In this document: positions 15,900 to 23,447 of the stretch, piece after piece
Position numbering within the stretch: position 1 is the stretch's first letter
How the letters are laid out: each line of letters opens with the position of its first letter
Assembly (NCBI RefSeq): GCF_012163135.1
Contig: NZ_JAAVUP010000001.1
Coordinates: forward strand, 1,178,001-1,242,000
Length of the DNA: 64,000 nt
Direction: 5' to 3'
Source of the DNA: Neoroseomonas oryzicola
GTDB lineage: Bacteria; Pseudomonadota; Alphaproteobacteria; Acetobacterales; Acetobacteraceae
Position numbers and translations under genes: made by a program
Notes under the pieces: model-generated
What the model saw: the letters and a program-made list of their open reading frames with translations, nothing else
Told to the model about the DNA's origin: nothing
Databases searched by the model: none

Positions 15900-17096
15900 A
15901 TGACCGAGAACCGCGTGATCATTGCCGGCGCCGGCCCTGCCGGCCTCGTTGCCGCCGCCCTGCTGGCGGATGAGGGCATTCCCGTCCTGATCGTCGAGCA
16001 GGCACGCGACCTGCCCGACGACCTCCGCGCCTCGACCTTCCATCCGCCGACGCTCGACATGCTCGACCGCTTCGGCGTGACGGGGGCGATGATCGAACAG
16101 GGGCTGATCTGCCCGACCTGGCAGTTCCGCGACCGGCACACCGGGGTGATCGCCACCTTCGACCTGGGTCACCTGAAGGACGACACGCGGCATCCCTACC
16201 GGCTGCAATGCGAGCAGTGGCGGCTGACGCGCATGCTGCGCGACCGGCTCGCGACCAATCCCGACGTGACCTTCGTCTATGACGCCAAGGCAGTGGAGGT
16301 GGCGCAGGACGCGGATGGCGTGACGCTGACGGTCGAGCGCCCCGACGGGTCGCGCGAACCGCTGCGCGGGCGCTACCTGGTCGGCGCGGACGGCGCCTCC
16401 TCGGCGGTGCGCAAGTCGCTCGGCATAGGCTTCGAGGGGATGACGATCCCCGAGATCTTCCTCACCCTTTCGACCACCTTCCCCTTCCACGAGGCGATCG
16501 GGGACCTCACCAACATCGCCTACATCTCCGACCCCGAGGAGTGGTTCGTGCTGCTGCGCACGGCCTCCCTGTGGCGGGTGCTCTTTCCGACCGATCCGGG
16601 GGAGAGCGAGGAACGGATGCTCGACCCCGCGCGCATCGAGCAACGGTTGCAGGCGGTGGTGCCGAATCCCAAGGGCTATGAGCTGCGCCACCGCACCGCC
16701 TACCGCGTGCACGAACGCGTGGCCGACACCTATGCGAAGGGCCGCTGCTTCATCGCCGGCGATGCGGCGCACATCAACAATCCGCTCGGCGGCATGGGGA
16801 TGAACGGGGGCGTGCACGACGCCTTCAACCTGGCAGGCAAGCTGATCGAGGTCTGGCGCGGCGCCGACCTCGCGCTGATGGAGCGCTATTCGCGCCAACG
16901 GCGGAAGGTGGCGCTCGAGACGGTGCAGGCGACGGCGCTGCGCAACCGCCAGATCCTGAACCAGCGCGACCCGGAGGTGCGGCGCGCCTATCACGACGAC
17001 CTTCGCGCCACCGCCGCCGACCCGGCGAAGCACCGCGCCTTCCTGCTGCGCAGCTCGATGATCCAGTCGCTGCGCGACCTGGGAGCGGTCGCGTGA
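15900..17096 (+). CDS. FAD-dependent aromatic monooxygenase
   Basis: A 398-residue flavoprotein hydroxylase of the PHBH/UbiH group. The dinucleotide fold motif GAGPAGLVAAALLADEG is at residue 10, the DG motif is VGADGASSAVRKSLG, and the second FAD motif is GDAAHINNPLGGMGMNGG. Such enzymes use NAD(P)H and O2 to hydroxylate phenols or N-heteroaromatics. The start at MTENRVII gives the fold at its normal distance from the N-terminus. The next genes encode an isochorismatase-type hydrolase and a DehI-like protein, so the set may form a ring-degrading pathway. The exact substrate cannot be assigned. Confidence 0.88.
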   Translation: MTENRVIIAGAGPAGLVAAALLADEGIPVLIVEQARDLPDDLRASTFHPPTLDMLDRFGVTGAMIEQGLICPTWQFRDRHTGVIATFDLGHLKDDTRHPYRLQCEQWRLTRMLRDRLATNPDVTFVYDAKAVEVAQDADGVTLTVERPDGSREPLRGRYLVGADGASSAVRKSLGIGFEGMTIPEIFLTLSTTFPFHEAIGDLTNIAYISDPEEWFVLLRTASLWRVLFPTDPGESEERMLDPARIEQRLQAVVPNPKGYELRHRTAYRVHERVADTYAKGRCFIAGDAAHINNPLGGMGMNGGVHDAFNLAGKLIEVWRGADLALMERYSRQRRKVALETVQATALRNRQILNQRDPEVRRAYHDDLRATAADPAKHRAFLLRSSMIQSLRDLGAVA

Positions 17097-17115
17097 CCAT
17101 GACGCCAAATCCCGG

Positions 17116-17256
17116 CGGCCCGAGGCCACGCCTCGGGCCGCGAGCGCAACGCGCGACCGCGCCCAAACCACCCGCCGCGCCCGGTGCGCCAGCCCACGGC
17201 GCGAAGCCAAGCCGCGCGGATGCGCGGCGCCCGGCGCTTGAGGGCAGAACACACTT
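17116..17256 (+). repeat. Structured repeat unit A
   Basis: First of two tandem units with a 141-bp period. It opens with a perfect 11-bp stem (CGGCCCGAGGC, loop CAC, at 17116-17140) and carries a second stem near the end (GCCGCGC, loop GGAT, GCGCGGC at 17211-17228). It ends with CTTGAGGGCAGAA, close to the GTCTGAGGGACAAGAA of unit B. Confidence 0.85.
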
Positions 17257-17394
17257 CGGCCCGAGGCCACGCCTCGGGCCGGGAGCGCAACGCGCGACCG
17301 CGCCCAGACCATCCGCCGCGCCCGGCACGCCCGCCCACGGCGCGAAGCCAAGGCGGCCGGATGGCCGCCGCCCGGCGTCTGAGGGACAAGAAAA
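17257..17394 (+). repeat. Structured repeat unit B
   Basis: Second tandem unit, ending at the base before the isochorismatase-type gene. The first stem is identical to that of unit A (17257-17281). The second stem (GGCGGCC, loop GGAT, GGCCGCC at 17352-17369) differs in sequence from unit A but still pairs, with the same loop. The terminal GAGGGA is 8 nt from the ATG and should serve as the ribosome site. Confidence 0.85.
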
Positions 17395-18027
17395 ATGAGC
17401 GGACACCCCGAAGCCGACATCTACCACCGGCAGGGCATGGGCAACCGCTCGGGCCTGGGCGCAGCGCCCGCCCTCGTCATCGTCGATTTCGTGGTGGGTT
17501 TCTCCGACCCCGCGCATTTCGGCGGCGGCAACATCGGGCCCGCGATCGAACAGACGGTGCAACTGCTCGCCTTCGCGCGCCGGCAGGGCTGGCCGGTCGC
17601 GCATACGCGCGTGGTCTATGCCGAGGACGGGTCGGATGCCGGCGTCTTCACGCTGAAGGCCCCGTCGCTGCGCAAGCTGACGGAGACCAGCCCGCTGTCG
17701 CAGATCGTGCCGGAGCTCGCGCCGCTGCCGGGCGAACTGGTCGTGCGCAAGCAGGGCGCCTCGGGCTTCTTCGACACCAACCTGGCGGGATGGCTGGCGT
17801 TCCGGCGCGTCGACACGGTGGCGGTGGCGGGCTGCACCACATCGGGCTGCGTGCGCGCGACGGTGGTCGACGCCATGCAGCACAATTTCCGCACCGTCTG
17901 CGTGGTGGATTGCGTCGGCGACCGCGCCATCGCGCCGCATGAGGCGAACCTCTTCGACATGGGCCAGAAATACGCGGACCTGATGACGCGCGCGGACCTC
18001 GAAGCCGCCTGGACGGCGCCGCGATGA
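17395..18027 (+). CDS. Isochorismatase family cysteine hydrolase
   Basis: A 210-residue hydrolase like N-carbamoylsarcosine amidase and maleamate amidase. The triad is Asp31 (VIVDFVVGF), Lys119 (VVRKQGASGFF) and Cys152 (GCTTSGCVRATV). The cis-peptide region before the Cys (VAVAGCTTSG) is also as expected. It hydrolyses a C-N amide or carbamoyl bond in the cytoplasm. Its message begins right after the tandem structured repeats. The 4-nt overlap with the DehI-like gene shows coupling. With the upstream oxygenase it would fit removal of an amide group from a nitrogen-ring breakdown product, which is an inference. Confidence 0.9.
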   Translation: MSGHPEADIYHRQGMGNRSGLGAAPALVIVDFVVGFSDPAHFGGGNIGPAIEQTVQLLAFARRQGWPVAHTRVVYAEDGSDAGVFTLKAPSLRKLTETSPLSQIVPELAPLPGELVVRKQGASGFFDTNLAGWLAFRRVDTVAVAGCTTSGCVRATVVDAMQHNFRTVCVVDCVGDRAIAPHEANLFDMGQKYADLMTRADLEAAWTAPR

Positions 18028-18794
18028 GCCTGATCGAGATCCGCGATGCCGAGGCCACGCCCGACATCGCCACGGTCTACGCGGCGCTGCGCGCGACGAT
18101 GGGCGTGCCGCAGATCAACCTGATCTGGCGCCATGCGGCAGCACTGCCGGGCGTGCTGGACTGGCTCTGGGCGCAGGCACGGCCGGCGTTGAACAGTGGC
18201 GCCGCCGCGGGCGCGCGCGACCGCATCGCGGCGGCCGTGCGGGTGCCGGCCCTGGCGCACAGCACAGCGCCGGAAGGCGTCGCCGCCCTGGTCGAGACCT
18301 ACAATCGCGGCAACCTGACGAACCTCGCGGTGCTGACGGCGGTACGGATGCGCGCCGAGGGCGTGGCGCAAGGCACGCCGCGTGCCTCCGCCCCGGTCGG
18401 CCCCGCGCTACCGGCGCCACCGCCCCTGCCGCGCCTCGACACGCTGCCGCCGGCCGAGGCCGCTACGGTGCGCGCGCTCGCCGCCGCGCATGGCCTGTCG
18501 GACCCGGCGGTGGTGCCGAGCCTCTACCTGCACCTCGCCCATTGGCCCGAGGTGTTGGCGCGGCTCGCGGGCCTGCTCGCGCCGATCTTCACGGGCGCGG
18601 CGTTGCGCGATGCGCGGGACGCCGCCGTCGCGGCCGCCGCGGTCGAAGCGCCAGGGCTGATCGCCACGTTGGGCCCGGCGCCCGCCGCACCCGCGGCCCT
18701 GCCCGGCTTCCTCGCGACCCTCGGCCTTTTCACGCGGGAGGTGATTCCCGCGATGGTCCCCGTCGGCCTCGCGTTGCGCGGCGCCTTCGCCTGA
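18024..18794 (+). CDS. DehI-like (2-haloacid dehalogenase I fold) protein
   Basis: A 256-residue protein whose two halves each repeat the DehI pattern: IATVYAALRATMGVPQINLI then WRHAAALPGVLDWLWAQ in the first, and LSDPAVVPSLYLHLAHWPEV in the second. DehI enzymes are pseudo-dimers of such halves and hydrolyse 2-haloacids through an activated water. I cannot confirm the catalytic Asp and Asn by eye, so activity on haloacids is uncertain. An Ala/Pro-rich linker joins the halves (about residues 115-145). It overlaps the preceding hydrolase gene by 4 nt and is convergent with a TctC gene 7 bp away. Confidence 0.65.
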   Translation: MSLIEIRDAEATPDIATVYAALRATMGVPQINLIWRHAAALPGVLDWLWAQARPALNSGAAAGARDRIAAAVRVPALAHSTAPEGVAALVETYNRGNLTNLAVLTAVRMRAEGVAQGTPRASAPVGPALPAPPPLPRLDTLPPAEAATVRALAAAHGLSDPAVVPSLYLHLAHWPEVLARLAGLLAPIFTGAALRDARDAAVAAAAVEAPGLIATLGPAPAAPAALPGFLATLGLFTREVIPAMVPVGLALRGAFA

Positions 18795-18801
18795 CCCGCG
18801 C

Positions 18802-19776
18802 CTACTGCAGCCGTGCGCCGGAGGCGCGGATGATCGCGCCCATCTTCTCGCTCTGCTCGGCCATGAAGCGGGCGAAGTCCGCGCGCCGCATGATGGTCGG
18901 CACCGAGCCGCCGGCGATGATGCGCTGGCGCAGCTCCTCCTCAGCGAGTGAAGCCGCCAACGTCTCGTCCAGCCTTGCGAGGATCGGTTCCGGCACGCCC
19001 GCCGGCGTCGCGAGGCCGAACCAGCCCGTCGTCGTCACATCGACGCCCTGCTCGCGCATCGTCGGCAGGTCTGGGAAGGCCGGCACGCGGTCGGGGCCGG
19101 ATACCGCGATGGGCCGCATCCGACCTGCCTGGGCCATGGAAGCGACCGCCGAGATCGACTGGAACAGCACGTCGAGCCGCGCCTCGATCAGGTCCGTGTT
19201 CATCTGACCTGCCTGGTTGTAGGGCGCGTGGATGATCTCGATGCCCGTGATCTGGCCGAACTGCGCCGCCGCCAGGTGCTGGGACGACCCGATCCCGACC
19301 GAGCCGAAATTGAGCGGCCGGCCAAGCCCTTTCGCCCAGGCCACGAATTCCTGCAGCGTCTTCGGTGGGATGGACGGCGGCACGACGACGATGTTCGGCA
19401 CCAGCGCGATCATGCCGACTGCGGCGAAGTCCTTCTCCGGGTCGAAGGGCATGTTCGGATAAAGCCACTTGTTCGCCGCGTGGGAGGCGATGGAGGCGAG
19501 ACCCAGCGTGTATCCGTCCGGCGCGCTGCGCGCGACCGCGGTCATGCCGATATTGGTCCCCGCCCCCGGGCGATTCTCGACCACCACAGGCTGGCCGAGC
19601 TTCGCCGAAAGCCGGTCCCCCGCCAGGCGCGACATCACGTCGCCCGCGCCGCCCGCGGGCCCCGGATTGATCCAGCGGATCGGGCGGTCGGGCCAGGCGC
19701 CCTGGCCACGCGCGGCGAAGGGCAGCGCGAGGCCCGGCGCGGCAAGCATCAGGGCACGGCGTCGGATGGCGGCCAT
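18802..19776 (-). CDS. Tripartite tricarboxylate transporter substrate-binding protein (TctC/Bug)
   Basis: A 324-residue periplasmic receptor. The N-terminus MAAIRRRALMLAAPGLALPF is a twin-arginine-like signal. IRWINPGPAGGAGDVMSRLA is a variant of the usual PFPPGG loop, with NPGPAGG in its place, and VVVENRPGAGTNIGMTAVAR follows the family. The ligand loop reads HAPYNQAGQMNTDLI rather than PYRGG, so this receptor may bind a different ligand from the others in the window. It is divergent from the maleate-isomerase-like gene (19897), a natural partner for a dicarboxylate receptor. No TctA/TctB gene is near. Confidence 0.9.
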   Translation of the reverse strand: MAAIRRRALMLAAPGLALPFAARGQGAWPDRPIRWINPGPAGGAGDVMSRLAGDRLSAKLGQPVVVENRPGAGTNIGMTAVARSAPDGYTLGLASIASHAANKWLYPNMPFDPEKDFAAVGMIALVPNIVVVPPSIPPKTLQEFVAWAKGLGRPLNFGSVGIGSSQHLAAAQFGQITGIEIIHAPYNQAGQMNTDLIEARLDVLFQSISAVASMAQAGRMRPIAVSGPDRVPAFPDLPTMREQGVDVTTTGWFGLATPAGVPEPILARLDETLAASLAEEELRQRIIAGGSVPTIMRRADFARFMAEQSEKMGAIIRASGARLQ

Positions 19777-19896
19777 CGGTGTCGGTCTCCGGCGTGAAGT
19801 AACCGCCATGATGCTTGCATGCCGCGTGCCGGCAAGGGCTGGCGCGTTCGTGCGCCTGTGGCAGGCTGCACGCCCTGACGAAAGCGGGAGAAGGCG

Positions 19897-20646
19897 ATGG
19901 GCCGCGACATCCTTGGCTGGCGCAAGCTGTTCGGCGTGATGGGGCCGTCCACCAACACGGTGGTGCAGCCCGATTTCGACATGATGCGCCCGGCCGGCGT
20001 GACCAACCATTATTCGCGAATCTACACCCCCAATGCCGATGCCGTGTCCAACGAGACCTTCCGCGCCGGCGCGGAACTGATCGGCGCGAACACGCTCGAT
20101 GCGGTGCGTTCGGTGATGACCTGCAACCCGGACTACCTGGTCATGGGCATGTCGGCGGTGACCTTCTTCGACGGATCGAAGGGCGCGGACCGCTTCATCA
20201 GCCAGGTGAAGGACGTCTCGGGCCTCGACATCTCGGTCGGCAGCCATTCCTGCACCGCGGCGCTGAACGCCCATGGCGGGGTGAAGCGGCTCGCCGTGCT
20301 CTCGCCCTACTGGCCGGCGATGAACATCGAGGTCGCGCGCTACTTCGGCGACATGGGCTTCACCGTGGTGCGGGACATCGCCCTGCAATGCCGCTCCTGG
20401 ACCGGCATCGCCCAGGTCACGCCGCGGCAATGCGTCGACGCCATCAAGCAGATCGACGGCGACGACGTCGATGCGATCATCCAGGTCGGCACCAACCTCT
20501 CGATGGTGAAGCTCGCCGCGATGGCGGAACTCTGGCTCGGCAAGCCGGTCATCGCGATCAACACCGCGACCTACTGGCACGCGCTGCGCGCCAACGGGAT
20601 CATGGACAAGGTGGAAGGCTGCGGGCGCCTGCTCGAGGAATTCTGA
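19897..20646 (+). CDS. Maleate isomerase/Asp-Glu racemase superfamily protein
   Basis: A 249-residue protein of the maleate cis-trans isomerase and arylmalonate decarboxylase group. FGVMGPSTNTVVQPDF is the N-terminal signature, and RLAVLSPYWPAMN with the C-terminal GTNLSM give the second half. The two active-site cysteines of true maleate isomerases are not where expected: the first place reads MGMSAVTFF and the second VGTNLSM. Other Cys residues exist (SHSC, LQCRSW). The enzyme may therefore be a decarboxylase, lyase or diverged relative. The start overlaps GNAT downstream by 1 nt, and the cluster continues through a CoA-binding protein. Confidence 0.78.
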   Translation: MGRDILGWRKLFGVMGPSTNTVVQPDFDMMRPAGVTNHYSRIYTPNADAVSNETFRAGAELIGANTLDAVRSVMTCNPDYLVMGMSAVTFFDGSKGADRFISQVKDVSGLDISVGSHSCTAALNAHGGVKRLAVLSPYWPAMNIEVARYFGDMGFTVVRDIALQCRSWTGIAQVTPRQCVDAIKQIDGDDVDAIIQVGTNLSMVKLAAMAELWLGKPVIAINTATYWHALRANGIMDKVEGCGRLLEEF

Positions 20647-21155
20647 TGCCCATCCGCCCCGCCACCGAAGCCGACCTGCCCGCGATCACCGCGATCTACA
20701 ACGAGGTGATCGCGACCTCGACCGCGATCTACATGGACGACCCGGTGACGCTCGAGGACCGCCGCGCCTGGTTCGCAGCGCGCCAGGCCGCGCGGTATCC
20801 GGTGCTGGTCGCCGATGACGGCGGCGGCGTGCTGGGCCTTGCCACCTTCGGCGATTTCCGCGCCTTCCCCGGCTATCGCCACACGGTCGAGCATTCCGTG
20901 CATGTCCGTGCCGACATGCGCGGCAAGGGGCTCGGCCCCGCGCTGGTCGGCGCGCTGTTCGAACCCGCGCTCGCCCTCAGCAAGCATGTGATGATCGCCG
21001 GCATCGATGCCTCGAACGAGGGCTCGATCCGCATGCATGAACGCCTCGGCTTCGTGCGCGGCGCGGTGCTGCACGAGGTGGGGCGGAAATTCGGCCGCTG
21101 GCTGGACCTGCTCTTCATGGAAAAGATCCTCGACGCGCCGGGGGCGCCGCGATGA
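20646..21155 (+). CDS. GNAT family N-acetyltransferase (phosphinothricin acetyltransferase-like)
   Basis: A 169-residue acetyltransferase. IRPATEADLPAITAIYNEVI is the N-terminal signature of the PAT/MnaT group, VRADMRGKGLGPALV is the acetyl-CoA pyrophosphate loop, and SIRMHERLGFVRGAVL is the conserved end. Family members acetylate L-amino acid analogues such as phosphinothricin or methionine sulfoximine. It begins at a TGATG overlap with the maleate-isomerase-like gene and overlaps the CoA-binding gene by 4 nt. The physiological substrate is unknown. Confidence 0.9.
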   Translation: MPIRPATEADLPAITAIYNEVIATSTAIYMDDPVTLEDRRAWFAARQAARYPVLVADDGGGVLGLATFGDFRAFPGYRHTVEHSVHVRADMRGKGLGPALVGALFEPALALSKHVMIAGIDASNEGSIRMHERLGFVRGAVLHEVGRKFGRWLDLLFMEKILDAPGAPR

Positions 21156-21580
21156 CTGACGGCGAGATCCGCGACCTGCTGCTGCGCACGCGGCGCATCG
21201 CCGTCGCCGGCGCCTCGGACCGGCCGGGGCGGCCGAGCCATGGGGTGTTCCGCTTTCTGCTCGACCGCGGCTACGACGCGGTGCCGGTGAACCCCGCGCT
21301 GGACGGCCGGCCGGTGCATGGCGTGCCTTCCGTCGCCAGCCTCGCCGAGGCCGGGCCGCTCGACATGGTCGACATCTTCCGTCGCAGTGCCGAGGCCGGG
21401 GCGGTGGTGGACGAGGCGATCCGCCTCGGCGCGACATCCGTCTGGCTGCAACTGGGCGTCATCGACGAGGCGGCGGCCGACCGCGCGCGGGCCGCGGGCC
21501 TCATCGTGGTGATGGATCGCTGCCCGGCGATCGAATGGGGCCGGCTCGGCCTGCCGCCGCGGATTGCTACAGGCGGGTAA
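21152..21580 (+). CDS. CoA-binding domain protein (YccU type)
   Basis: A 142-residue Rossmann-fold protein. RRIAVAGASDRPGRPSHGVF near the N-terminus and VVMDRCPAIEW near the C-terminus are the YccU-family marks; GATSVWLQLGVIDEAA lies between. The domain is like the CoA-binding half of succinyl-CoA synthetase alpha, without the catalytic parts. The biochemical role is unknown. It ends the maleate-isomerase-like/GNAT operon and starts within the GNAT stop codon (ATGA). Confidence 0.88.
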   Translation: MTDGEIRDLLLRTRRIAVAGASDRPGRPSHGVFRFLLDRGYDAVPVNPALDGRPVHGVPSVASLAEAGPLDMVDIFRRSAEAGAVVDEAIRLGATSVWLQLGVIDEAAADRARAAGLIVVMDRCPAIEWGRLGLPPRIATGG

Positions 21581-21608
21581 CAGCGCAGCGCGCCCGCTTG
21601 AAACCGGC

Positions 21609-21641
21609 CTCCCGCCGGGCCACTTCGCCGCGCGGCGGGAG
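21609..21641 (+). other. Hairpin between the CoA-binding and DUF2076 genes
   Basis: A 9-bp stem (CTCCCGCCG with CGGCGGGAG) and a 15-nt loop lie 29 nt after the CoA-binding gene. It lacks a T-run. It may end the upstream operon or be part of the DUF2076 leader. Confidence 0.35.
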
Positions 21642-21694
21642 AGTTGGTCCGATGGAGGGCCGCCCCTGACCCTGCCCGGGAGAGGATTCTGAGG

Positions 21695-22462
21695 ATGACG
21701 GAAGAAGAACGGCGGATCATCTCCGCTTTCGTTGAACGGATCAGCGGCGCGGCGCCCGTGCCGCAGCCATCGGCCAGCCCGTGGGGCGGCACCGCCGCGC
21801 CGCAGCGCCCGGCCCTGCCGCCCGTGGACCCCGAGGCGGACCGGCTGATCGCGGACCTCTTCGCCCGCTATCCGGAGGCGCGCTACCGCATCACCCAGAC
21901 GGCCTTCGTGCAGGAAGCCGCGCTGATCGAGGCGAACAACCGCATCCAGCAGCTGGAATGGGAAGTCGAGAACGCCCGTCGCCAGGGCCAGGCCGCGGCG
22001 GCGCAGGCGGGCGGCGGCGGGGTGTTCGGCGGCCTGTTCGGCGGCCGGTCCAATGCGCAGATGCCCCCGCCGATGCCGCCCCGCCCGCAGCCGCAGTATC
22101 CGCAGGGCTACAACCCGCAGGCGCTGCAGCCGCAGGGCCGCGGGGGCATGGGCTTCCTCGGCACCGCCGCGGCCGCTGCCGCGGGCGTGGCCGGCGGCAT
22201 GCTGATCGGCAACATGCTGTCCAGCGCCTTCGGCGGCCATGGCGGCGCCGCCCAGGCGGCGAGCCCCTTCGGCACCGGTGGCGCCGATGCGGCCCCCGTC
22301 TCCTCCCCCTGGACGGACCCCGCCGGCACCGCGGGCTTCGACGGCGGTGCGAAGGCGCCCGCCGACACCGGCTGGGGCCAGCAGGATGCCGCGCCCGTCG
22401 AGCAGGATGCCTGGGGCGCCCAGGACGATGGCGGCGACTGGGGCAGCGACGAGGAAATCTGA
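21695..22462 (+). CDS. DUF2076 domain-containing protein
   Basis: A 255-residue protein matching the DUF2076 family. The N-terminus MTEEERRIISAFVERI and the segment YRITQTAFVQEAALIEANNR are the conserved helices, followed by a coiled-coil-like IQQLEWEVENARRQG. The middle is Gly/Pro/Gln-rich with a hydrophobic stretch near residues 148-175 (FLGTAAAAAAGVAGGMLIGN), and the C-terminus is acidic and ends WGSDEEI. The start at MTEEER has GAGG just upstream. Proteins of this family are periplasmic or surface-linked ABC-substrate-like proteins by annotation only; function is unknown. Confidence 0.85.
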   Translation: MTEEERRIISAFVERISGAAPVPQPSASPWGGTAAPQRPALPPVDPEADRLIADLFARYPEARYRITQTAFVQEAALIEANNRIQQLEWEVENARRQGQAAAAQAGGGGVFGGLFGGRSNAQMPPPMPPRPQPQYPQGYNPQALQPQGRGGMGFLGTAAAAAAGVAGGMLIGNMLSSAFGGHGGAAQAASPFGTGGADAAPVSSPWTDPAGTAGFDGGAKAPADTGWGQQDAAPVEQDAWGAQDDGGDWGSDEEI

Positions 22463-22472
22463 GTATCGGTTT

Positions 22473-22494
22473 CCAAAGGCCCTTCGGCCTTTGG
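22473..22494 (+). terminator. Terminator-like hairpin after DUF2076 gene
   Basis: CCAAAGGCC, loop CTTC, GGCCTTTGG: a perfect 9-bp stem starting 10 nt after the stop. No T-run follows, but a second strong stem lies 12 nt on. Confidence 0.55.
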
Positions 22495-22506
22495 CGGGCG
22501 GGGTTC

Positions 22507-22527
22507 GGGGAGGGCGGCGCCCTCCCC
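22507..22527 (+). terminator. Second hairpin after DUF2076 gene
   Basis: GGGGAGGGC, loop GGC, GCCCTCCCC: a perfect 9-bp GC stem followed by GTTCTCATT. It is similar in layout to the paired hairpins at 62778-62842. Confidence 0.55.
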
Positions 22528-22564
22528 GTTCTCATTTGCCCCTCTCATTGACTCGCGCCGCGGC

Positions 22565-23443
22565 ATGATGGTTCCTCATCCCACCATGCGCGTTCCCGAC
22601 CTCGACCTCGACCTGCTGCGCGGCTTCGTCACGGTGGCCGAGCGCGGCGGATTCACCGCCGCCGGCGTGGCGCTCGGCCTGACGCAATCGGCGATCAGCC
22701 TGAAGGTGAAGCGGCTCGAGGACATCCTCGGCAAGCGCGTGCTGGACCGTGGCGGCCGCGGCGTGGCCCTGACGCGGGAGGGCGAGACCCTTCTCGCCTA
22801 TGCGCGGCGCATGCTGGCCCTGAACGACGAGGCCGTGCGCCGCATGGTCGCCCCCCCGGTCGCGGGCCGCCTGCGCCTGGGCGTCGCGGATCATTTCATC
22901 CCGCGCAACCTGGCCCCCGTGTTGGCCCGCTTCACCCAGACCTACCCCGAGGTTCGGCTGGAGGTGGAGGTGGGCCGCAGCCACGAGCTGCGCGCGGCCA
23001 TGGCCGATGGTGCGCTCGACCTGGTGCTGGGCAAGCGCCGCGACGGCGAGACCGAGGGCCGCCCGGTCTTCACCGAGACCATCGTCTGGGTCGCATCCCC
23101 CGGCTGGGTGCCGCCCGAGGGCCGCCCGCTGCCGATCGCGATGCTGCCGCAGGGCTGCATGTTCCGCGACCGCGCCCTGACCGCCCTTGCGCGCGCGGGG
23201 ATTGCCTTCGAGGTGCTCTACACCTCCGCCTCGCTGCTCGGCGTCGCGGCGGCAGCGCAGGCGGGCTTCGCGGCGACGGTTCTCGGTCGGACCGGCCTGC
23301 CGGTGGGGCTCGCGGAACTCCACGGCCTGCCGGAGTGCGGCACGGCCGAGATGTGCCTGTTCGGCGATGCCGAGGGCCGCTCGGCGCTGGTCGATCCGCT
23401 GATCGGCTTCATCCGCGACAGCCTCGAGGCGCCGCCGGGCTGA
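22565..23443 (+). CDS. LysR family transcriptional regulator
   Basis: A 292-residue regulator. The winged HTH is GFTAAGVALGLTQSAISLKV followed by RLEDILGKRVLDRGGRGVAL. The effector domain starts near residue 95 (GRLRLGVADHF). A second in-frame ATG at 22586 gives MRVPDLDLDLL, the more usual family N-terminus, and neither start has a strong ribosome site. It is convergent with the hydrolase gene ending at 23448, so it is not in the usual divergent position for control of the carrier-protein cluster. Its targets are unknown. Confidence 0.9.
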   Translation: MMVPHPTMRVPDLDLDLLRGFVTVAERGGFTAAGVALGLTQSAISLKVKRLEDILGKRVLDRGGRGVALTREGETLLAYARRMLALNDEAVRRMVAPPVAGRLRLGVADHFIPRNLAPVLARFTQTYPEVRLEVEVGRSHELRAAMADGALDLVLGKRRDGETEGRPVFTETIVWVASPGWVPPEGRPLPIAMLPQGCMFRDRALTALARAGIAFEVLYTSASLLGVAAAAQAGFAATVLGRTGLPVGLAELHGLPECGTAEMCLFGDAEGRSALVDPLIGFIRDSLEAPPG

Positions 23444-23447
23444 GGCG

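Noticed and set aside
17116..17394. Tandem repeat considered as a CRISPR array
   Set aside because: Only two units of about 140 bp with near-identical whole length; there are no short repeats with unique spacers and no cas genes.
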